Part shown: positions 1-8,248 of the stretch, piece by piece
Numbering within the stretch: position 1 is the stretch's first letter
How the letters are laid out: each line of letters opens with the position of its first letter
DNA from: Paenibacillus sp. J45TS6
GTDB taxonomy: Bacteria; Bacillota; Bacilli; Paenibacillales; Paenibacillaceae
Direction: 5' to 3'
NCBI RefSeq assembly: GCF_018403285.1
Contig: NZ_BOSJ01000008.1
Coordinates: 142,095-206,094, forward strand
DNA: 64,000 nt
Position numbers and translations under genes: made by a program
The notes under the pieces: generated by a model
Told to the model about the DNA's origin: nothing
Databases searched by the model: none
What the model saw: only the letters and a program-made list of their open reading frames with translations

Positions 1-575
1 AAGGACCATGTTGCTGCTTTTTTTGTCTGTTTAACCATATTTCTAGACTCCTTTATATATATCTTAACTTTTTCATTTACTGACATTATTTACTTAAATG
101 ATTCCACGATATGCTAAGGTTAGTATTCATCTTATCACCACAAACGTTATATTCCAAACCTGCTATAGTAAAGCTCTCTAAAACGATGCTACTTTCAGCT
201 CTATACGAAATTAATACTCCTACTTAAGCCCTCAGTTCCCATCTTGTTTTATGTATGTAAAGTACGATTTATTTAAAAAGACAGCGCTTTCACTAGACTT
301 GTAATGGAGGAGAACCCTATAATAAGCTCAAGAAAGGATTCTTAAAAAACTTTCCTTCTTTTCTCATTAAATTCTAATGTTGCTCTTTCTCTATTCTCAT
401 TTAGCAAAGGTAATATGAATTTGTAAGCAAATGAGACATGAAGAAACAAACGTGTTGTTGAATAGGATTCCTGATTCTTAGTGAATTCCTACATTTTTCT
501 GATTTGCGGCGATTCGTTGATCAGCATTTGGTGTTATGTGATTACATGAATTTTCATTGAGAGGGGAATATTATT
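1..575. other. AT-rich intergenic stretch, no gene seen
   Basis: I see no open frame with a ribosome site and no RNA gene in this leading stretch. The left end may be the tail of a feature outside the window. A partial catabolite-repression-like palindrome (AGCGCTTTCA around 284-293) departs from the cre consensus at two positions and I do not call it. Confidence 0.5.
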
Positions 576-1037
576 ATGCCTGATAATAAAATTGAAGAGT
601 TTGAGGTAGAAAAAGTATTCGAAAACCGTTTGCATGAGCGTCTAGCCTTTACTTTTAAAGTAAAAGAACAAGAATTCAAAGGTCATTATCATAATGAAGA
701 AATTCAATGGCTTAACCCTAGCCCTATACAATTACTTGATGAGAGTACAGTAGAACGTATTGAAGCAACAGTTCATTCCTTTATGCAGCATTATCTCGTT
801 CTAAATGACATTCAGGATATTGAAATTACACCTGTATTTGAGGATACTCCGCATGAACGTCATAAAATTTGCATTCATGTACAAGGTGAGGATTACAAAG
901 GTTTGGTACATAATGGAGAGATTCAGTGGTTCCACCCACAACCATTGCAGAACCTCGCAAAAGACACCGTTGAGGCTTTAGAGTCAGAAATTCATGAAAT
1001 AGTAGAACAACATGAACAAGAAAAGAACGTAAAATAA
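576..1037 (+). CDS. Small cytoplasmic protein with a duplicated ~70-residue domain
   Basis: The 153-residue acidic product has no signal peptide or membrane segment. It is an internal tandem duplication: residues about 9-74 and 79-147 align with each other, sharing the pattern VFE...HER...(F/Y)KG..HN.EIQW..P.P followed by a helix with TVE...E. The (F/Y)KG..H...IQW.(N/H)P signature reminds me of the small YheE/DUF5342 proteins of Bacillus, but that link is from memory and weak. The start is supported by a GAGAGGGG ribosome site 9-14 bases upstream. A strong bidirectional terminator separates it from the convergent next gene. Function is unknown. Confidence 0.75.
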   Translation: MPDNKIEEFEVEKVFENRLHERLAFTFKVKEQEFKGHYHNEEIQWLNPSPIQLLDESTVERIEATVHSFMQHYLVLNDIQDIEITPVFEDTPHERHKICIHVQGEDYKGLVHNGEIQWFHPQPLQNLAKDTVEALESEIHEIVEQHEQEKNVK

Positions 1038-1062
1038 ATCAGATTCAATAAGATAAATATTA

Positions 1063-1095
1063 AAAGAGGAGGTCTCTCTAGAGAGCCTCCTCTTT
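1063..1095. terminator. Bidirectional rho-independent terminator
   Basis: AAAGAGGAGG and CCTCCTCTTT form a perfect stem around a CTCTCTAGAGAG core. It lies between the convergent genes ending at 1037 and 1113 and has A/T runs on both sides. Confidence 0.85.
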
Positions 1096-1112
1096 AATCA
1101 TGCTATAAAGAC

Positions 1113-1328
1113 TTAAGAAGCACAACTTTCGCACTCTTCAATATGGCCTGAGGCATCCATTATCTTCAGGAGATTCCCTACAATCACATCTTCTATTTCC
1201 GTAAATTCGAGGTCAGCAATCCGATCACGAATCGCATCTCTTGCCTTCTCTTCTGATTCGGCAACCCAGCTGAATTCACTTATAAATCCAGTGGATATTA
1301 GTTCATATTCGAACAAATAACGGTTCAT
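1113..1328 (-). CDS. Small hypothetical protein, 71 aa
   Basis: I do not recognise this family. The 71-residue acidic product starts MNRYLFEYELIST and ends in two cysteines three residues apart (CESC), followed by AS. It has no membrane segment. The middle (residues 25-40) is a likely amphipathic helix rich in Glu/Arg, giving an alpha/beta pattern typical of small ferredoxin-like or ribosome-associated proteins, but no function can be assigned. A ribosome site (GGAGGG) lies just upstream of the ATG. It converges on the duplicated-domain gene and is separated from gpmA by about 115 bases. Confidence 0.65.
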   Translation of the reverse strand: MNRYLFEYELISTGFISEFSWVAESEEKARDAIRDRIADLEFTEIEDVIVGNLLKIMDASGHIEECESCAS

Positions 1329-1444
1329 GTAAGTCCCTCCATTCTATATGATCCTACCCTGATTCACATCATGAATAAAAATAAGATAAGCTCCATTTTA
1401 TATGGTTCACTCTACCTTGTCCACTTTTAAAAAGACCCCCTAAA

Positions 1445-2209
1445 TTATGCAGGAGGTCCTTTCGTTGTACTTTCTTTACTTATATGTTTTGGAATGGTAC
1501 CTGCTGGGAGCGGCCCTTCCATACCCAGATAGTAGTGACGAATGGGCTTTAGCTCTTCATCCAGTTCATAAACCAGCGGTATTCCCGTTGGAATATTTAA
1601 ATTGATTAGGCCATCGCCTTCTAGGTTATCCAAATGCTGAATTAAAGAACGCAGTGTATTTCCATGAGCTGCAATAATAATATGCTTGCCCGAGCTTAGA
1701 CTAGGCGCAATCCGTTCCTGCCAGTAATCCAGCACCCGCTTCTCGGTATCAAGTAAATTTTCGGTGCGCGGATATTCTCCTTCCTTCATCGCTTGATACT
1801 GCGGAAGAGCAGCTTCGTATCTAGGATCATCAAGGGAAAGCTCAGGAGGACGCACATCAATAGATCGACGCCAAGATAAGACCTGCTTCTCTCCATACTT
1901 TGCAGCTGTTTCTGCTTTATTAAGTCCTTGTAAAGCTCCATAATGCCGTTCGTTCAGTTTCCATGTCTTATAGACAGGAATCCACATCATATCCATTTCG
2001 TGAAGAATGATTCCTAATGTACGAATGGCGCGCTTGAGATAAGATGTATATGCTTCATCAAATACATACCCATTTTGCTTCAGAATGAGTCCTGCCTGCC
2101 TTGCCTCTTCAAGCCCAGCCTCCGATAAATCGACATCAGTCCATCCTGTAAAGCGATTCTCCAAATTCCATACACTTTGACCATGGCGGACCAGTACAAT
2201 CTTAATCAT
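1445..2209 (-). CDS. gpmA: 2,3-bisphosphoglycerate-dependent phosphoglycerate mutase
   Basis: This enzyme interconverts 3- and 2-phosphoglycerate in glycolysis, in the cytoplasm. The 254-residue length fits the dPGM branch of the histidine phosphatase superfamily. The phosphorylated histidine is H9 in the N-terminal VRHG motif, the acid/base Glu is E87 in ERHYG, and the second histidine is H182 in AAHGN, matching the spacing of E. coli GpmA (H11/E89/H184). The FTGWTDVDL segment (20-28) is also diagnostic. It appears monocistronic, with an ATG preceded by AGGGGAATG-type Shine-Dalgarno sequence. The C-terminal tail (about 20 residues, Thr/Pro/Lys rich) is not part of the catalytic fold. Nothing unusual is seen in the core. 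Confidence 0.95.
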   Translation of the reverse strand: MIKIVLVRHGQSVWNLENRFTGWTDVDLSEAGLEEARQAGLILKQNGYVFDEAYTSYLKRAIRTLGIILHEMDMMWIPVYKTWKLNERHYGALQGLNKAETAAKYGEKQVLSWRRSIDVRPPELSLDDPRYEAALPQYQAMKEGEYPRTENLLDTEKRVLDYWQERIAPSLSSGKHIIIAAHGNTLRSLIQHLDNLEGDGLINLNIPTGIPLVYELDEELKPIRHYYLGMEGPLPAGTIPKHISKESTTKGPPA

Positions 2210-2385
2210 TCATTCCCCTTCTTTCTGGCTATACATGTATACTCTTTACAAATTACCCTATTCAGATTCTTTCATAACTTACCCCGGATAATTCTCTCTT
2301 ATAAATGAAAGGGAGCCTCCAACTAGGTTTGATTATACTTGACATAAACATTGCTCTGATCCCAAGAGGTATTGTATGATCTTAG

Positions 2386-3330
2386 TTGTATTTACTATAT
2401 AATTCCTATTTGGATTCTGTGCCTTTTCAAACAAAAAGAATGATTTCGCTGGTTCCTGAGCCAGCTTATTTTCGAAGTGTCCAGCATAATCATAAGGAGC
2501 TGAATATCATAGTAAAGAACAAAATAACAGCACCATTGCTGTTCATGTTCCTGCTTTCTTTTACCATACTTCTCTCAGGATGCAATAACTCGGATTTATC
2601 TGATGAGACCATTGATCCAGCAGAAGTATATGACACGGTTTCTGTCATTAAAGAACGCGGAAAAGTAATTGCCGGGGTTCGATTCGATACACGCCTGTTC
2701 GGACTAAAAAATTCTAAATCAGGCAAGGTAGAAGGTCTCGATATCGACATCGCAAGAGAACTCGCTAAAAAGATTCTAGGGGATGAAACAAAAGTAGAAT
2801 TAAAAGAGGTTACTTCCAGCACTCAGATCCCCCTGTTAAAGGATGAACAAATTGATGTCATCATTGCGGCAATGTCGGTTACAGAAGATCGTAAAAAGGA
2901 AGTCGATTTTAGCGATGTCTACTTCTATGCGGGTCAATCACTCCTCGTACCAAAGGGCAGTCCGATTACGGGGTTAGACTCTTTGTCCTCCAATACTACG
3001 GTGATCGCTGTCAAAGGCTCTACTTCCGTGAAGAGCATAAAGGATAAGGCTCCTGAAGCAAAAGTTGCCGAATATGATGATTATCAAAAAGCATTTACTG
3101 CTCTTCAGTCTGAAGAAGGAGATGTACTCACCGCAGATAATTCTATTCTGCTTGGAATGATGCGCGAGGATGCTAATTATGAAATGGTTGGCGGGCTTTT
3201 TACAAACGAGTCTTACAGCATAGCCATTCATAAAGGCGACCAAAAGATGGTGGATACCGTGAATGAAATGTTAAAAGAATTAAAAGAAAGTGGAGAGTAT
3301 ACGAAACTCTATGAGAAATGGATTGAATAG
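2386..3330 (+). CDS. Amino-acid-type ABC transporter substrate-binding lipoprotein (start uncertain)
   Basis: The product belongs to the periplasmic-binding family 3 (SBP_bac_3) used by polar amino-acid ABC importers and would be anchored to the outer face of the membrane. A lipobox LLSGC precedes the mature Cys. The mature part shows typical landmarks: GKVIAGVRFD, the GLDIDIARELAKK signature, DVIIAAMSVTEDRKKEVDFS and the closing EYTKLYEKW. No permease or ATPase gene is adjacent, so it is an orphan binding protein. The first canonical ATG (2386) puts 45 unlikely residues before the signal peptide. A good ribosome site (AAGGAG, 2494-2499) instead points to ATC 2506 or ATA 2509, giving an ideal signal peptide. 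A TATGAT -10-like box at 2375-2380 also argues against the 2386 start. Confidence 0.85.
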   Translation: MYLLYNSYLDSVPFQTKRMISLVPEPAYFRSVQHNHKELNIIVKNKITAPLLFMFLLSFTILLSGCNNSDLSDETIDPAEVYDTVSVIKERGKVIAGVRFDTRLFGLKNSKSGKVEGLDIDIARELAKKILGDETKVELKEVTSSTQIPLLKDEQIDVIIAAMSVTEDRKKEVDFSDVYFYAGQSLLVPKGSPITGLDSLSSNTTVIAVKGSTSVKSIKDKAPEAKVAEYDDYQKAFTALQSEEGDVLTADNSILLGMMREDANYEMVGGLFTNESYSIAIHKGDQKMVDTVNEMLKELKESGEYTKLYEKWIE

Positions 3331-3404
3331 CCCCTAGGGAAGCCAATTAGTATGCGTCTCCATGAATCTGTCCATACTTCTAACAAAAAGGAGGACTTAG
3401 TCAC

Positions 3405-3713
3405 GTGAACACATTTATGATTGCTGGCTTTATTCTATTTCCCTTTGTACTGAGCGGACTTTCGTTACTATATAAACCGTTGCAGCGCCTGCTGCACTTT
3501 ATCGCGTTATTCTGCATTTATCTTGCAGGTATTTCACTTCTGCTTGCTGTTTATCATACCAATGCGAGCGGAACTACATTTACTACTCAGGTCCATCATA
3601 TCCTGCTAGACCCGATGCTGCTTATTCCTGCTGCCTTTTTAGGGATCTACATTCCCTTTCTCATCATTACTTATTTACTTCTTCCTAAAAAAGTAAAGAA
3701 AAATACTGATTAA
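3405..3713 (+). CDS. Small integral membrane protein, 102 aa
   Basis: I do not recognise the family. The 102-residue product has three strongly hydrophobic stretches (about residues 4-22, 30-50 and 70-94) and a basic C-terminus (KKVKKNTD), so the C-terminus probably faces the cytoplasm. The GTG start at 3405 follows an AAAGGAGG site by about 11 bases; an ATG at 3417 is an alternative. It follows the binding-protein gene by 74 bases and could be cotranscribed with it. No catalytic residues are apparent. Confidence 0.6.
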   Translation: MNTFMIAGFILFPFVLSGLSLLYKPLQRLLHFIALFCIYLAGISLLLAVYHTNASGTTFTTQVHHILLDPMLLIPAAFLGIYIPFLIITYLLLPKKVKKNTD

Positions 3714-3753
3714 TGTTTGCATTTCCAAGGGAAACCATGCATAATGAAATTAT

Positions 3754-3768
3754 TGATAATGATTATCA
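3754..3768. promoter_or_regulatory. Fur box
   Basis: TGATAATGATTATCA is an exact match to the Gram-positive 7-1-7 Fur consensus TGATAATNATTATCA, and the flanks extend it to GATAATGATTATCATTATT. It lies 65 bases upstream of a 51-codon ORF with a ribosome site. The expected role is iron-dependent repression of that short transcript. Confidence 0.75.
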
Positions 3769-3832
3769 TTATTGTGAGTTATCTACCGTAGATAACCTGC
3801 ACATTTTATTATAAAGGGGACTTAAGGATAGA

Positions 3833-3988
3833 ATGAACATATCGGCAACCAAAACGGATTTGAAACTTGACGATTACTTGGACCTTCTCAATCTGGCAGT
3901 GTCCATTGGCGATGAAAAATGGCAAAAAGAAATTGTACGTAAGTTGTCCTATACTTATCCTTCCAGTAAGCTGGTCTCAAATAAATAA
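3833..3988 (+). CDS. Putative iron-regulated small protein, 51 aa
   Basis: The frame starts at ATG 3833 and encodes a 51-residue soluble peptide beginning MNISATKTDLKLDD and containing DYLDLLNLAV...DEKWQKEIVRKL, which looks like two amphipathic helices. A weak purine-rich site (AAGGATAG) lies just before the ATG. The ORF sits between a perfect Fur box and a perfect terminator hairpin, so the unit has promoter-side and terminator-side signals of a dedicated transcript. Small Fur-controlled proteins (FbpA/B/C) are known in Bacillus, but the sequence does not resemble FbpA or FbpB as I remember them. An alternative is that the transcript acts as a small RNA. Confidence 0.5.
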   Translation: MNISATKTDLKLDDYLDLLNLAVSIGDEKWQKEIVRKLSYTYPSSKLVSNK

Positions 3989-4040
3989 TTCCCTTCTATT
4001 GTAGAGGAGCTAATCCTCGTTCTAGAATAAAAACATAGAA

Positions 4041-4066
4041 AAAGACACCAGCTGGTGTCTTTTTTA
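4041..4066. terminator. Rho-independent terminator
   Basis: AAAGACACCAG and CTGGTGTCTTT form a perfect 11-bp stem followed by T residues. It can serve both the small Fur-box transcript and the convergent fnr gene. Confidence 0.85.
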
Positions 4067-4087
4067 GTTGCGTTATGATTCGCTAAT

Positions 4088-4837
4088 TTACATCCGGCAA
4101 ATTTTTGGCGAGCAAAGATTCCCTGCCTGGCAGCCGCATATCTGATGCAGCTCGCTTATTTCACGAACAAGAATCCGTCCCTGCGATACTTCTACGATCC
4201 CCTGCTCTTTCCAGCCGCTAAGTGTCTTCGTTACGTTCTCTCTCGTTGCTCCGATAAGCTCTGCTATATCTGCATGATTTAATTTTTTCGTAATCAGAAT
4301 TCCTTCGGGTGTCATTTTTCCGTAGCTATTACATGCTCTTACGAGTACCGAAGCGAGCGCGCCCGCTTTACCATTCATCAAAAGATCGCGCAGTTTATAC
4401 TGGAGTATACGCTGTGCAGTTCCCATCAAGCGGATAAATTCGAGGGCCATCTCTCCGTTTTGGCTGAGGTAGACCTCCAGATTCCGAACCATGATGACAC
4501 CCACTATACCTGCTTCTACTACCTCTGCTTCAAATCCGTGGAATTCGCCTTCGATTCCTCCGAATTCACCTACCAGATCATCTGCCTGCATAAACGAAAG
4601 AATAATTTCTTTTCCGTCCTCATTCGTCTTTGTCAGCTTCACCCGGCCCGACTTCATGTAGTACAGCGCCTCTACCTCATCACCTTCGTAAAACAGTCGA
4701 TCTCCGACATTGATCGATTTAAGCTGCATCAAACCTTGGAGACCTTTTTTCAGTTCAGCTTCCCCTTGGCTAGTCTCATTCCCTCCGCACATGGTCACCT
4801 CTACCTCACGTCCTCTTCTGGCTAATACTAATGTCAT
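4088..4837 (-). CDS. fnr: Fnr-type Crp-family regulator with C-terminal cysteine cluster
   Basis: This is a Crp/Fnr-family transcription factor expected to switch on anaerobic genes. An N-terminal cyclic-nucleotide-binding-like beta-barrel (about 40-150; GDRLFYEGDEVEALYYMKSGRVKL) precedes a helix-turn-helix (about 185-235; LNHADIAELIGATRENVTKTL). The C-terminus carries four cysteines (C234, C236, C242, C247), the position where Bacillus-type Fnr binds its oxygen-labile 4Fe-4S cluster. It is divergent from the GAF/response-regulator/kinase operon, and an Fnr-type palindrome lies in the shared intergenic region. The 249-residue length includes about 15 extra N-terminal residues; an internal Met (residue 16) is a possible alternative start. 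Confidence 0.85.
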   Translation of the reverse strand: MTLVLARRGREVEVTMCGGNETSQGEAELKKGLQGLMQLKSINVGDRLFYEGDEVEALYYMKSGRVKLTKTNEDGKEIILSFMQADDLVGEFGGIEGEFHGFEAEVVEAGIVGVIMVRNLEVYLSQNGEMALEFIRLMGTAQRILQYKLRDLLMNGKAGALASVLVRACNSYGKMTPEGILITKKLNHADIAELIGATRENVTKTLSGWKEQGIVEVSQGRILVREISELHQICGCQAGNLCSPKICRM

Positions 4838-4958
4838 CTTAAATCGCCCCTCGCTCTTCTAATATCTCTATTGTACTTAATCCCCCCATATTACGGATCA
4901 GGGAAACACCTGATAAAAGTGCTAAAATTCCCCTAACTTTCTAATTTGGCTAGGTTCT

Positions 4959-4974
4959 AGTGACATATTTCACA
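4959..4974. promoter_or_regulatory. Fnr/Crp-type operator
   Basis: AGTGACATATTTCACA contains GTGA-N6-TCAC and matches the Bacillus Fnr consensus TGTGA-N6-TCACA except for the first base. It lies 53 bases before the GAF-domain gene, in the divergent region with fnr. Activation of the downstream operon by Fnr is inferred. Confidence 0.6.
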
Positions 4975-5026
4975 GCCTGTTTCTCGGAAACGAGTAATCT
5001 TAGGTTCATAAATCTAACCAAAGGAT

Positions 5027-5488
5027 GTGATGATGATGCAATGCTTATCCCCTGCAGAAGAGTATATTGTAGAGCAGCTGCAACATAGTCTACATGCTGA
5101 CTTTACCGCCATCTTGCTCCTCTCGAAAACAGACGGAAAGCTGCATGTCATCTTTCAGATGGGAAGCCGCAGTAAGCGCACATCAAAACTCGCTTTTAAA
5201 ACAAATGAAGGTATTGCAGCCCCTGTCTTTAAGTCAGGCCGCAGTTTTATCTCAAGTATGAATTCAGAACCTGCATCTCTGCTGTTTCATACCTGTCCCC
5301 TCTTACTTGCAGAGCGGCTTACCAGCATTATTTCTGTTCCACTCTTGCAGGATCAAACCCCTGTTGGGATTCTGATTACCGGTCTAAGAAACCACTCTCG
5401 CCCCTTTCATCCAAGTGAGATCCAGGTGGTAGAGCGAGAAGCCGATCAACTCTCCACTTCTATGACAAACATACTGAATGTAATCTGA
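5027..5488 (+). CDS. GAF-domain protein, NreA-like nitrate-sensor candidate
   Basis: The 153-residue protein is a single GAF domain: YIVEQLQHSLHADFTAILLL at the start, the central GIAAPVFKSGRSFI helix, and SIISVPLLQDQTPVGILITG near the end. Its size and its place upstream of a NarL-type response regulator and a HisKA_3 kinase match staphylococcal nreABC, in which NreA binds nitrate and modulates the kinase. An Fnr-type operator lies upstream. The ribosome site AAAGGATG precedes a run of four ATG codons, so the exact first codon is uncertain by up to three residues. Nitrate binding is inferred from context, not from visible residues. Confidence 0.7.
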   Translation: MMMMQCLSPAEEYIVEQLQHSLHADFTAILLLSKTDGKLHVIFQMGSRSKRTSKLAFKTNEGIAAPVFKSGRSFISSMNSEPASLLFHTCPLLLAERLTSIISVPLLQDQTPVGILITGLRNHSRPFHPSEIQVVEREADQLSTSMTNILNVI

Positions 5489-5623
5489 CATGGTGAACTA
5501 TTTATGTAAAAAAAACATTGCTTAGTTCTCTTTTTTCATAAAGATCGGGTGCAGCCCTATTCTAACTGTAGTAAAATGTTAACTACATCACACCGGACCT
5601 TGAAGGAAAGGGAGGAAACCATT

Positions 5624-6277
5624 TTGATTCGTATCGTAATTGCTGACGACCACATTGTCGTACGATCAGGACTATCTGCTTTGCTGCAAGGAAAGAATGA
5701 TATTGAAGTCATTGGAGATGCAGCAGACGGAGACGAAGCGATAGCCAAAGCAGAAGAGTTAAACCCGGATGTTGTACTCATGGATTTCAGTATGCCTCCT
5801 GGCAAGGATGGACTTACTGCAACCGCTGAACTTAAACAAAAGATGCCTCATGTCGGCGTATTGATTCTAACCATGCATGATGATGAGGAGTATTTATTCC
5901 GAGCCATTCACGCAGGTGCTTCCGGTTACATACTCAAAAGTGCTCCTCATGAGGAGCTCATTGCAGCCATTCGCTCTGTGGCAGATGGGACTGCCTATTT
6001 ATATCCAAGTGCAACAAAGAAGTTAATGAAGGAATACTCTGATATGATCCGCCGGGGAGAATCGGATGGTCCTTATGAAACACTATCTGATCGCGAAAAA
6101 GAAATTATGGCTTGGATTGCCAAAGGGTATTCTAATAAGGAAATTGCAGAGCAACTTATTATCAGCGTCAAGACGGTTGAATCCCATAAGAGTAATCTTA
6201 TGGATAAACTCGGTCTAAAGAGCAGGCCTGAGCTCGTCAAACTTGCAATGAAGAAGGGGCTCATGACTTATGACTGA
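5624..6277 (+). CDS. NarL/LuxR-family response regulator, NreC-like
   Basis: This DNA-binding response regulator has a receiver domain (residues 1-120) with the acidic pair ADD, phospho-acceptor Asp in VLMDFSMPP and the conserved Lys in YILKS. A C-terminal LuxR-type helix-turn-helix (about 150-215) contains [22 protein letters not shown] and [11 protein letters not shown] place the start at TTG 5624 because GGGAGG lies 8 bases upstream and the receiver begins there; an upstream ATG (5549) would add 25 unrelated residues. The stop overlaps the kinase start by 8 bases, so the pair is translationally coupled. Confidence 0.88.
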   Translation: MIRIVIADDHIVVRSGLSALLQGKNDIEVIGDAADGDEAIAKAEELNPDVVLMDFSMPPGKDGLTATAELKQKMPHVGVLILTMHDDEEYLFRAIHAGASGYILKSAPHEELIAAIRSVADGTAYLYPSATKKLMKEYSDMIRRGESDGPYETLSDREKEIMAWIAKGYSNKEIAEQLIISVKTVESHKSNLMDKLGLKSRPELVKLAMKKGLMTYD

Positions 6278-7385
6278 TACACAAAGCTTTACATCTCCTT
6301 TTCAGAACTATTCTATTGATAAACTAATAAATGAAGTAGAGCACCACATCGAGAATGATACGGTGAAGGATGAAGTGAAAAGTGCACTCCAGGAACTGAC
6401 CGATCTTAAGATTGCTCTAGATGAATCCTCGATTGTCGCTATGACAGATACAAAGGGGAAAATTCAGTACGTAAATGATAAATTTTGCGAAATATCCAAG
6501 TACTCAAGAGAGGAACTGCTCGGACAGGATCATCGTATTATCAATTCAGGATACCACGATACTGCCTTTATGAAGGAGCTCTGGACGACGATCCGTGAAG
6601 GAGGGGTATGGCAAGGGGAAATCCGTAATACAACCAAGGACGGGGAATTCTACTGGGTTAATACCACGATTGTGCCGCTGATGGATGAACATGGGAAACC
6701 TAAAAAGTATTTGGCGATTCGTAACGAAGTAACGAGGCTGAAGCAGACAGAAGCTGAGCTGCAATCGATGATGACCAAGGTCATTCGGATTCAAGAAGAG
6801 GAGCGAAAACGTTTCTCTAGAGAGCTTCATGATGGAATTGGGCAAAGCCTCTACTCTCTTGTAATTCAACTGGATCAGCTTACTTCAAATGAGTCGGTTG
6901 ATAAGTCTGACTTACAACCTCTGCGCGAACAGGTGACTGCGATTATCGAGGAAGTAAGAGGTCTAGCTTGGCAGCTTCGTCCTTCGGTATTAGACGATCT
7001 TGGTATCGTTCCTGCGATCCGTACCTATATTGAGAAGTTCATAGGTTATTATGGTATTGATGTCTGCTTTGAGTGTCACTTACGTCGCAGATTACCTCAT
7101 AACCTGGAGCTGGCAATCTATCGGATCATTCAAGAAGCCCTGACCAACATCGCCAAACATGCCGATGCAGAGGAAGCGAAAGTCACGATTGATGATCGTG
7201 AAGCGAAACTGCTCGTCACGATCAGTGATAATGGAGAAGGCTTTACCGTTGGAGCAGCCGGCAGTGAAGCTGGTGTCGGCCTTTTTAGTATGGAAGAAAG
7301 AGCAAGAAGTGTTGGCGGCACGCTGACCATCACATCTACTCCTGGAGAAGGAACAAGCATTACCATCATTTTTACTAAAGAGTAA
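6270..7385 (+). CDS. PAS sensor histidine kinase (HisKA_3 type), NreB/DegS-like
   Basis: The 371-residue cytoplasmic kinase has no membrane segment. It contains a PAS domain (about 48-160; [13 protein letters not shown]-type core and [17 protein letters not shown]), a HisKA_3 dimerisation helix with phospho-acceptor H187 in [11 protein letters not shown], and a C-terminal ATPase domain with [16 protein letters not shown] and [11 protein letters not shown]. It should phosphorylate the overlapping upstream response regulator. Staphylococcal NreB senses oxygen through a four-cysteine Fe-S PAS domain; here the PAS has only one cysteine (C73), so an Fe-S sensor of that kind is excluded. The signal may be a flavin, haem, or GAF-protein input. 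Confidence 0.88.
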   Translation: MTDTQSFTSPFQNYSIDKLINEVEHHIENDTVKDEVKSALQELTDLKIALDESSIVAMTDTKGKIQYVNDKFCEISKYSREELLGQDHRIINSGYHDTAFMKELWTTIREGGVWQGEIRNTTKDGEFYWVNTTIVPLMDEHGKPKKYLAIRNEVTRLKQTEAELQSMMTKVIRIQEEERKRFSRELHDGIGQSLYSLVIQLDQLTSNESVDKSDLQPLREQVTAIIEEVRGLAWQLRPSVLDDLGIVPAIRTYIEKFIGYYGIDVCFECHLRRRLPHNLELAIYRIIQEALTNIAKHADAEEAKVTIDDREAKLLVTISDNGEGFTVGAAGSEAGVGLFSMEERARSVGGTLTITSTPGEGTSITIIFTKE

Positions 7386-7403
7386 TATCCGTGCGATAAA
7401 CAT

Positions 7404-7460
7404 AAGAACCAACAAAGTCAGTCCCGTGTCAGATTTAACTGGAGGCTTGTTGGTTCTTTT
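7404..7460 (+). terminator. Rho-independent terminator of the sensor operon
   Basis: AAGAACCAACAA and TTGTTGGTTCTT form a 12-bp stem around a 31-base loop, followed by a T-rich run. Confidence 0.8.
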
Positions 7461-7537
7461 TATTTACTTTACATACTGCTTATATAGAGGAGGAGATCTC
7501 CATTAAAACGGTATCTAAAAAAAATGTTTTTATCTTA

Positions 7538-8005
7538 GTGGCTGCCATAATTGTCATAACAAGTTTTTATGTCCTAATGCAACCCAAAACAAAAATTGAT
7601 ATAAATAAGTTTTCTGAGTTTTTGCTATCTTCATCGGTTTACTACAAGGACATGAAGGAACTCAGTATTGAAAGAATTGAGGAACATTACAGCGGAGTGA
7701 CCCTCTCTGATGTTTCCAGCGCAAAAGTTTTCGTTAGCACAGATGGCACTACCAGAGAATTTGCAATACTCGAAGCAACTAGCTCACATAACGCCGATAT
7801 GATTCAAAGTGCGCTAAGCTCCTATTGCAATGAGCTTGTAAGCAAATATGAAACACAAGATTCAGAGGAATATGATCGCCTGCAGGGTTATTCCATTCGT
7901 AGAACAAGAAATTATGTAATTTTAATAATTAGTGACCGCTATGGCAGCGGAAATAAACTTGTTGATTCATATTTTGATAAAATTCATTATGACAAAAAAG
8001 AATGA
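7538..8005 (+). CDS. Membrane-anchored DUF4358-like protein (start uncertain)
   Basis: The product resembles DUF4358 proteins: an N-terminal membrane anchor, then a soluble extracellular domain containing AKVFVSTDGTTREFAILEA and a C-terminal NYVILIISD strand. No function is known for the family. The annotated GTG (7538) has no ribosome site. In frame upstream, ATT at 7502 lies 8 bases after GGAGG (7489-7493) and would add a basic start (KTVSKKN) before the hydrophobic anchor, which is what an anchored protein needs. A true start at ATT 7502 is therefore likely. The gene stands alone between two transcription units. Confidence 0.65.
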   Translation: MAAIIVITSFYVLMQPKTKIDINKFSEFLLSSSVYYKDMKELSIERIEEHYSGVTLSDVSSAKVFVSTDGTTREFAILEATSSHNADMIQSALSSYCNELVSKYETQDSEEYDRLQGYSIRRTRNYVILIISDRYGSGNKLVDSYFDKIHYDKKE

Positions 8006-8248
8006 TCACTCAATTGATCTAAAGCAATCATTCTCCCAAATATCTGCACTCCAAAACATCAGCTCTTCGGTCCATTGGATCGGGGGGCTGATTTGCTTCA
8101 CAGATGTTCAACTATACAAATAGAAAGGATTATATTATATAAATGGACAAATCGAGCAGAAATGATTGACTCATCTTACGAAAAGTTATAAATATAGATA
8201 TATAAATTACGCAAAGTTTGTTTCGAAATAATGAAAGGTGGTCTAATG

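Noticed and set aside
283-296. cre site near AGCGCTTTCA
   Set aside because: Two mismatches to the consensus and no nearby sugar gene.
5549-5623. Longer response-regulator start at ATG 5549
   Set aside because: The extra 25 residues do not belong to a receiver domain and there is no ribosome site; TTG 5624 has GGGAGG at ideal spacing.
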